From: Vombatus ursinus
Taxonomy: Eukaryota > Chordata > Mammalia > Diprotodontia > Vombatidae
Assembly (NCBI RefSeq): GCF_900497805.2
Contig: NW_020948983.1
Span: 23,379,568-23,443,567, forward strand
Direction: 5' to 3'
DNA length: 64,000 nucleotides
The position numbers and the translations under genes were made by a program. The notes under the pieces were generated by a model. The model had not been told where the DNA came from. It searched no databases and worked only from the letters and a program-made list of their open reading frames with translations. Position 1 is the first letter of the stretch, and each line of letters opens with the position of its first letter. Positions 57,341 through 64,000 of the stretch are shown piece after piece.

Positions 57341-57870
57341 TGGAAACATTCCAGTTTATCAATATCCTTCCTAAAATGTGGCTCCCCAAACAGCACAGGG
57401 CTCTAGACGTGTGTTGTGACTATGTCAGAATACAATGGAACTCCCACCTCTCTAGTTCTGGACATCATGGCTCTTAAGTGCAGCCTAAGATTACATTGTC
57501 ATTGCTGTTGTTCAGTTGTGTCCGACTCTTTGTGACCCCATTTGGGGTTTTCTTGGCTAAGATACTGGAATGTTTTGCTATTTCCTTGTCTAGCTCTTTT
57601 TAAGATGAGTTAGTGAGTGTCTGAGGCCAGATTTGAGCATAGGAAGATGAGTCTACCCACTGCACCACCTGGTTGCCAAGGTCACAGTAGTTTTTGCCAT
57701 ATTACATCGTTGATTCATATTGAACTGGCTTCAGAGATAATCATTCTAGGAGATTGCCCCTTCCCCTCCAGCTTCGTGCTATCCTGGAGCCCCTTCGTAT
57801 CCTGGAATTTCTGTTAAAAGTTGCATCTACCCAGGCAATAATCCTAAACTGCCACAATTTCAACTAACAA
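57341..57870 (-). mobile_element. L3/CR1 fragment split by a SINE
   Basis: 'agtttatcaatatccttcct', 'aaaatgtggctccccaaaca', 'gcctaagattacattg' is the CR1/L3 antisense pattern. After the SINE at 57495-57680 it seems to resume with 'tgattcatattgaactggct'. Confidence 0.6.
57495..57680 (-). mobile_element. SINE with RTE/BovB-type tail
   Basis: Plus-strand 'gttgttcagttgtgtccgac', 'tctttgtgaccccatttggg', 'gttttcttggctaagatact', ending in 'ctgcaccacctggttgcc'. The family of 28938-29196. Confidence 0.8.
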
Positions 57871-58099
57871 TTGGCATCTTATGAATCGGTTCTGGAGCTA
57901 TTTGGGAAGATGCTAGGGAAGAGAAATTCTGAGTCTAAAATTTATGCATGCTTCTGTACTTCATGATGATAGCTAACTTTATTGTCTTGTTTTTTTCTAT
58001 AAACGTATACTAATGGGTCACAGCTACCTCCTGTGCTAGTTTTTCTACATAATTACTTCTCCCAAAGACTTGCCCCTTTAATGGCAGCTAACTGAAAAC

Positions 58100-58215
58100 T
58101 GTTTAACAGAAGCACTGAAATTGAGAGGTAAAAGGGACTTCAGCGGCCCTCTAATCCAACCCATGCATGATAGGAATCCCACTATAATATATTCAACAAG
58201 TAGATATCCGTTTGA
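58100..58215 (-). mobile_element. L3/CR1 fragment
   Basis: 'gtaaaagggacttcagcggc', 'cctctaatccaacccatgca', 'caagtagatatccgtttgaa' is the antisense L3 end region. Confidence 0.5.
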
Positions 58216-58284
58216 ACAAGGCAATGATGTTTATGGTATTGAATTGCATTCATTTACCCAATGTAAGATACAGTCTGTGGCATA

Positions 58285-58500
58285 TGCATAGGGCTTGCAG
58301 GTGTTTCAAGTCATTTTTTATGTGTTATCCTATGTGAGTCTCATCATAACTCTGATATGGGCAGGTGTTTTTGTTCACATTGTATAGATAAGGCAAGTGT
58401 TTGAGTGAGGTAAATGACTTGGCCATTTGATCATCCATACACCTGTAAGTGCCAGATGTGGGATCTTACTCCACATCTTTGCTGACTCCGAGTCTATTAC
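58285..58500 (-). mobile_element. MIR/CORE-SINE
   Basis: 'tcatcataactctgatatgg', 'gtgaggtaaatgacttggcc', 'aagtgccagatgtgggatct', diverged. Confidence 0.5.
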
Positions 58501-58559
58501 TCATTATTGTTATAATCACTATATTCTATAAGATCAGCAGAATCAGGCTGGTTATGAAT

Positions 58560-59160
58560 GAATCTCTTTGCATAGTTTGTCCTCTCTGCCTCCTTACCTC
58601 TGCCTCTTGGAATCTCCAGTTCCCTTAAATGCCCAACTCAAATGCCATCTTCCTGAAGAGGTCTTTCCTGATTCCCCTAGTTGTTAGTGTCTCCTAGCTG
58701 AGATGAAATTATTTTCTTTTGTGTTTACTTATCTGTATATAACTTGTGTGTCTCCTGCTTCCGCCATCACTAATCCTGAACCTAACCTCCCTGAGGACAA
58801 AATCTGTGTTTAGTTTTGTCTTCATATTCCCAATGCTAAAGAGGGAGCATAGTATAGGGCATAAGAGAATGATCTTTAAAGCCAAAAAAAAAACCTGAGT
58901 ACAAGTTCTATCTCTGAAACTGAGTGTGAACAGTGGGAACTGAACCAGTGAACCTCTCTCAAGTGCTCCAGTCAACTCTCTTGGGACTAGTTGCTAAGAA
59001 TAATGAATGAAAAAAGAGAAAAAAAAAAAGGGAAGAGTGTCAACTTGGTAGAGTTTCCTCATCCTGGACTTTCCTAGAAGATTAAAATTACAACTCCCTA
59101 TTCCTAGTCCTAGGGCACACAGGAGGTGCTTAATAAATATTTATTGAATTGGATTGTTTT
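58560..59160 (+). mobile_element. L2 3' part split by a SINE
   Basis: 58560-58845 is sense L2 ('aatgccatcttcctgaagag', 'gtctttcctgattcccctag', 'cctccctgaggacaaaatct'). The tail returns at 59090-59160 ('aggaggtgcttaataaatat'). Confidence 0.75.
58848..59035 (+). mobile_element. SINE remnant inside the L2
   Basis: 'gagcatagtatagggcataa', 'gagtacaagttctatctctg', 'gaacctctctcaagtgctcc', 'gttgctaagaata', then an A-rich tail. Resembles the family at 8345. Confidence 0.5.
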
Positions 59161-59224
59161 TGAATGATTATATTAGTAGAACTATGAGAACGAATTTTGT
59201 TATTACTACATTATCCAGGGTCCT

Positions 59225-59520
59225 ATGCAAATCCATAGGATTCAGAGTCATAAGGGGTCTTAGATATAATCTAGTCCAGCTCCCTTATTTTACAGATGAG
59301 GAAACTGAGGCCCAGAGACGTTAAAGTGACTTGCCCCCAAATAGTATAAAGTAGGATAGTAAGTAGGAAGAAGAGCTAATGTAACCATGTCTTGCAGATG
59401 AGGAAAGAGTGGTCCAGGGAGGTGAAGATGTTTGTGCAAGATTTCATGACTATTCAGTGGCTGAGCCAGGCTCAGGATCCAGATGTGCTGGCTTCCAGCC
59501 CAATACTACTTCTACTCTGT
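59225..59520 (-). mobile_element. Two MIR-type SINEs in a row
   Basis: 59225-59365 ('aatctagtccagctccctta', 'gatgaggaaactgaggccca') and 59370-59520 ('cagatgaggaaagagtggtc', 'gctgagccaggctcaggatc'). Confidence 0.7.
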
Positions 59521-60080
59521 GTCTCTGCTCTACTCTCAGAGCCTCTTATCCTTAGGTAAAATATTCCTAAACAGTCTCTTCTGCCTGCGTTGTGAGGAAC
59601 TGGCATCTCAACTGGACTATATTGGGCTCTCATGTATGCAACATTTGGAGATTAGGTGTTTGCAGAAACAACTTGGAATCAATTTAGCAGATTGAAGCAG
59701 AAATACAAATTCATCTTTTGTGGTATTGGAGGTCAGTGATATTTTTAAAAATTAAGTGATATCAGCTGTCCTGTGGATTTCCTACCAGCTTATCCTTTTT
59801 TAAAAGAGTAAATAGGTAAAAGTACTGTTTATTGGGATTCCAAGATTGTTTTCTAGAATCCTATTTCTCCATTTCTCACAGTACTTATCTATGTCCCTTT
59901 GGGACTGACATACTGAATCATTGTGTTTATTGTCAGGCTTGGAGGGACATTTATCAAGGTGCAGTAAAAACTTAGATGCTGGCCAGCAAAGTAAATGTTT
60001 GTCAAATTGTATTTTTTTAATTAAATGCAGTTATACCATAGATATGGTCTTATTTAACATCTGTAAAGTTTTGCTATTAT
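59521..60080. other. Flank, no recognised element
   Basis: No gene or repeat recognised. Confidence 0.4.
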
Positions 60081-60084
60081 TAAA

Positions 60085-60600
60085 GCTCATAACAACAATA
60101 GGTGACATACAATGCTTGAAGGTTTACTTAATCTTGCAACAATCCTTTTAATATCTTTATTTTATAGTTGAGGAAACTAAGGCACAGAGTTTGTGAATGG
60201 CCATCATCATATATCTTGTAAATGTCAGAGCAGAGCTTTGAACATTAATGCATTGTTGGTGGAGTTGTAAACTGATCCAACCATTCTGGAGAGAGGTTTG
60301 GAACTATGACCAAAGAACTATAAAATTTTGCATCCCCTTTGACCCAGCAATACTACTTCTATGTCTGTATACAAAGAGATAAGAAAAATGGGAAAAGGAC
60401 CCACATGTACAAAAATATTTAGCACAGCTCTTTTTGTGGTGTCCAAGAATTGAAAATCGAGGGGATGCCCATCAATTGGCGAATGGCTGAACAAGTTGTG
60501 GAATATGAATGTAATGGAATACTATTGTGCTGTAAGAAATGATGAGCAAGCAGACTCTCCTGATTCCAAATCCAGAAGTCTTTCTCCTATTTTGTGCAGC
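60085..60600 (-). mobile_element. MIR/MAR1-type SINE split by an L1 piece
   Basis: 60085-60241 ('caatgcttgaaggtttactt', 'tagttgaggaaactaaggca', 'cagagcagagctttgaac') appears to continue at 60550-60600 ('ctcctgattccaaatccaga'). Confidence 0.6.
60242..60548 (+). mobile_element. L1 3' fragment
   Basis: Well-preserved marsupial L1 3' text: 'atgcattgttggtggagttg', 'tttgacccagcaatactact', 'gaggggatgcccatcaattg', 'gtaatggaatactattgtgc'. No poly(A) is seen, so it is truncated at both ends. Confidence 0.85.
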
Positions 60601-60604
60601 ATAA

Positions 60605-61220
60605 AATCATGGTCTCTCAGAAGGAGAGAGACCTCAGGGGCATCTAGTCTACCTTTTGCATGAGTAGAAATCCTCTCTACAGTGTTTACTAATTAACTGC
60701 TCAGTCTTCACCTGAACACTTCCAGTAATGAGGAATGAACTGCTTTTCAGGGCAGTCCAATCCATTTTTAGATAGCTCTAATTTTTAGAAATTTTTGAAG
60801 CCAACATGTGCCTCTCTTCATCCTGGCCCGTTGGTCCTGGTTCTGTCCTCTGAGATCAAACTGAATAAGTTACAGGACCACAAAGCAAATCTAATCCTTT
60901 TCCACAGATACTCGAAGACTACTTTTTGTGTTTCCCCTGGCCACTCCCCAAGTCATCTCATCTCTGAGCTAAATGTACCCAGTTTCTTTAAATGATTCTT
61001 GTACTCTCCTGTGCCCTCACCATCTCGGTTATCTTCCTCCTAATATTCTCCACCTTGTCAATGTTCTTCCTACAATATGGCACCGAGCACAGAATACTGC
61101 ACAATTGTACAGAATACTGCAATCGAGATCTGGTCAGGGCAGAGTACACTGAAACTATTACCTCCTTTGTTCTAGACACTATGTTCCTATTAATGCAGCC
61201 AAAAATTGCCCTAAGGTTGT
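60605..61220 (-). mobile_element. L3/CR1 LINE fragment with RT C-terminal remnant
   Basis: The minus strand encodes VSVYSALTRSRLQYSVQL and NIDKVENIRRKITEMV, matching the CR1 motif 'LYSALVRPxLEYCVQFW ... DIDxLExVQRRATKMV'. The plus strand has 'ctcagtcttcacctgaacac' and 'gcagtccaatccatttttag' (the 3' end of L3). Confidence 0.78.
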
Positions 61221-61384
61221 ATTTCCTGATTTTTGAAAGAAAGGAAGATAGAGGAAATGACTGGAGAAAAATTACAGATAATATTATTAAAAAAAAAAAA
61301 AAGGATTGGAAAGCTGTATCAAGGCTGCCCTTGAAAATGTGAAAGTGGAATGACTGACTTTTGCTAACAGTTTTCTACTGCAGA

Positions 61385-62240
61385 CCAGATTTTTATCATC
61401 ACATGATTGACTGAATACTGTAGATGATATAAAATCCCACCATATCAAGCAAGGTCTCTTAAAAGGGAAATGTATGCTTGCTAAAGGTGTCCACTACTGT
61501 TATGGAGAATGTCTCATGCAGAATCCAAAGGGAGGAGAGATTCCTTATAAGTGGGAACCTCAGTTACCTCATCTGTGAAATGGATTGATTGCATCAAGTG
61601 CCAGAATGCTACAGAGAATACTCCTTAATGACATCTATGATCACTGAAAAGAGATCAGTTCTAGTTATATACATCTGGAAAAATACAAATAAACCAAGAT
61701 GCTCATTGTCTGGACTGTGGCATACAGTTGGATGAGCAGCCCATTGACCTAGTATATCAGTGCATATATTTTGGACAGGTACTACAAATGGACAGAACTG
61801 GTTCCTGAACCGTTTAGGAAGAAGGGAACAAGTTGGATTGCATCTGGAAAATTAGGTAGCATTTTCAATGATCTCAAGCTGCTCCCTGACACACAATCCT
61901 CTAATTTTAGCTCTAGTGTTCTCCCAAAGATGTTCTATGACTGAAAATATTATGCACTAGATTCTCCAAAGAATCAAAATTGCAGGTGATCCCAAGAGCA
62001 TGGTGGGTGTAAGTAGGCTGATGACAGAGGTAGGCTAGTCATATAGTAAAAGCAGCAAAGGATTACAGCAAGACAGCTCAAGCATTGCACTGGTACTCAT
62101 GGAATTAGGGTTGGAAGGGCTCCAGTGGATAGAAATCTTGTATGGAAGATTAATGAGAAGGTGAGAATCACGCAGGATTAGAAGGCACAGATGGGTTGTG
62201 ATGTGCCCTACAAAGGGTGTATTGATATTGATGAAATTAC
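61385..62240 (+). mobile_element. RTE-class LINE fragment (about 0.85 kb)
   Basis: Broken coding text for the RTE/BovB ORF2 C-terminal region: 'tatatcagtgcatatatttt' and 'ggacaggtactacaaatgga' correspond to a YVYLGQ-like motif, followed by GKLGSIFNDLKLLP-like and MVGVSRLMTE-like stretches. Confidence 0.65.
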
Positions 62241-62244
62241 AGAT

Positions 62245-62410
62245 CCATTGATAACAACAGAATCTGAGTTAGAAGGGTCCTTAATTCCTTCTATAATATA
62301 CCTGAAAAATGGTCATCCGGCCTTTGCTGTAAAACTTTCATGAAGAGGGGTACTTACTTTTTCCAGAAGCAGCTTGTACCATTTTTGTCCATCTAATAAT
62401 TAGTGCATTT
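62245..62410 (-). mobile_element. L3/CR1 fragment
   Basis: 'gttagaagggtccttaattc', 'ggtcatccggcctttgctgt', 'aaaactttcatgaagagggg'. Confidence 0.55.
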
Positions 62411-62644
62411 TTTTTTTACAACACAGTCACTTCCCAATAATCTCTCCATAATATCTTTATGACTTCAAAGTTAAACAAAACTTATCTGATGCAGCATCCA
62501 AAGGTGATAGAGTATTTACACTCATTACCTGCCACCCACCACCTCCTTACTGAGAGGAAAGAAGAGCATTCCAGAACCAGTTATTTGGAACCAGGATTAG
62601 TCTTGTCATTCATTTTGAGTTTTCATCTTTCATTTTTTCCTTGA

Positions 62645-62955
62645 TTAAAGTTACATACACTCTATCTTATTCTCTAGGTTCTCCTTTCTTCACTCTGCAT
62701 CATTTCACACATTCTTCATATGCATAATAATATTCCTTTATATTCACATACCATTTTTTGCTCCTACAAAGTGTTACTATTAATATTTTGGCATATGGCA
62801 CCTTTTTTTTTTCATTGACCTTATTGTATATTCCCACTAGAGAGATCGCTAGGGCAAAGGGTGTGAACAATTTAGTAACCTCTCAGATAATTCCAGGTTG
62901 ATTTCCAGAATGGTTTTACCTATCCACAACTCCACCAATAGTGTCATATAAGATT
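62645..62955 (-). mobile_element. L1 3' fragment
   Basis: 'ctgcatcatttcacacattc', 'aataatattcctttatattc', 'gctagggcaaagggtgtgaa', 'ttgatttccagaatggtttt', 'tccacaactccaccaatagt'. Confidence 0.75.
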
Positions 62956-62959
62956 GTAC

Positions 62960-63450
62960 GAGCTTTTCTTTCTGCCATGACATTATTAACTCATATTGAG
63001 CTACTGTTCATTAAAACCCTTTTTTGTCTTTTTATAAACTTAACTCTTACTGGCCCATGATTCACTTAACAAACATTTATTCAGTACCAAGCACTGTGCT
63101 AAGTGTTCAGGGTACAAAGAGAAATACTGCCCTCAAGGAGTTGAAAATATCACTTTGTGCAGTTGATTTTTTTAACCCAAGTGTAGGATTTTTAATGTAT
63201 TTCTGTTCCATTTCTTGGTCGTAGATTGAGTCCATCATTCTGACTTGTTGAGATCTTTTTTTTTTTTTCCGATTGTCATCTAGCATTAGCTATCCCTTCT
63301 CTGTGTCATGTGCATATTTGATAAGTGTGCATCTAAGTCTTCATCCAAATTATTGATGAAAAATGTTCATATGCATAGAACTAAGAATAGGTCCCTACAG
63401 GTCTTTGTATCGTCACCACCACCATCTAGCACAGCCCCTATCCAGCCACC
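62960..63450 (-). mobile_element. L3/CR1 fragment split by an L2 end
   Basis: 'ttaactcatattgagctact', 'gttcattaaaacccttt' and, after an L2 tail at 63055-63160 ('caaacatttattcagtacca', 'agcactgtgctaagtgttca'), 'catctagcattagctatccc' and 'catatttgataagtgtgcat'. Probably the continuation of the piece at 60605-61220. Confidence 0.65.
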
Positions 63451-64000
63451 TCACCTGTTCAAACACAGCTGCAAACCAGTACATCAGCCAAGAGATATCA
63501 GTATATCTCAACATCCATACGTTAAAGAAGTTATACATTGCTTATAGGAGAGACCTTTATCTCCCCACACAGTGCCTGGTTACTTTGATTTTATACATAA
63601 TAACATGGTTTCTAAGCACACAGCTTATTAGAAGCAATAAGTTAGAAAGGGCTGTACAGGTAGATGCTATGGATTAGTATACTGACAGCAATAGGAAGTG
63701 ATGATAATCTATCAGTAAGAAAAGGAACATAAAAACTCAAAATATGCAAGAACTTAGAGCATGACAGTCTAGGGCCATTTAGTTTAGGGACAGATAACAT
63801 AAGACATCTCAATGCATCCTGAAGGCATCACTGGACTACAGTATAATGATTATTATTAGGTTAAATAAATAGTTTTGTGATTAGGTGAAATTCTATTTGA
63901 TATATTTTATTTGAGAAGGGAAGTGTATAATGTATATGAGAAAGATTTGCATCCAAAGTCATTAATTTTAAAAGTTTTGGTGCTTAAGTTTGTCTTCAAA
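63451..64000. other. Flank, no recognised element
   Basis: No gene or secure repeat to the end of the window. Confidence 0.4.

Noticed and set aside
54600-64000. A second gene downstream of EFL1
   Set aside because: All open frames are short and mostly within LINE or SINE pieces; no splice-phased exon set or known protein motif was found apart from LINE reverse transcriptase remnants.

Overview
The window is vertebrate nuclear DNA, almost certainly from a marsupial. It is AT-rich, most of it is interspersed repeat, and its one clear gene is split by GT-AG introns. Marsupial origin rests on the repeats. There are many tRNA-derived SINEs of the WSINE/Mar type, whose body ends in a TTAACCCC-AATTGCC-TCACC-poly(A) motif. 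There are also MAR1/MIR-type CORE-SINEs, RTE-class LINE tails with matching SINE tails, marsupial L1/HAL1, and many long L2 and L3/CR1 fragments. The WSINE-like copies with intact target-site duplications suggest an Australian lineage (inference, moderate confidence).

The gene is EFL1 (elongation factor-like GTPase 1, also called EFTUD1), on the plus strand. The window holds its last five coding exons: 1583-1714, 5194-5341, 11055-12034, 18995-19179 and 54041-54229. The splice phases join exactly, the frame stays open throughout, and the TAA stop is at 54227-54229. The earlier exons (GTPase domain and most of domain II) lie upstream of the window. The exons present encode about the last 540 residues: the end of domain II, domain III, domain IV with the EFL1-specific insertion, domain V and the basic C-terminal tail. 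EFL1 works with SBDS to release eIF6 from nascent 60S ribosomal subunits. The last intron is about 34.9 kb and holds most of the repeats.

Layout: 1-1582 intron with L2 and L1 pieces; 1715-5193 intron with L3, L2 and MIR; 5342-11054 intron with a striking 250-bp inverted repeat and many SINEs; 12035-18994 intron, starting with a (GT)n tract 8 nt past the donor, then SINEs, an RTE LINE tail and a 2.2-kb antisense L2; 19180-54040 intron with a complete-looking HAL1 element (LINE with ORF1 only) flanked by a 16-bp target-site duplication, several long antisense L2 copies, L1 3' ends, a solo retroviral LTR and an RTE-SINE fold-back; 54230-64000 3' UTR and flank, a mosaic of L3, RTE, L1, L2 and SINE pieces in which I see no second gene.

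I found no undescribed biological system. The most interesting structures are the intronic inverted repeat at 5.7/7.5 kb, the UG-repeat beside a splice donor, the HAL1 with a duplicated tail-plus-flank block, and the interleaved RTE-SINE inverted repeats. Repeat family names are from memory of the consensus sequences; a RepeatMasker run would settle them.
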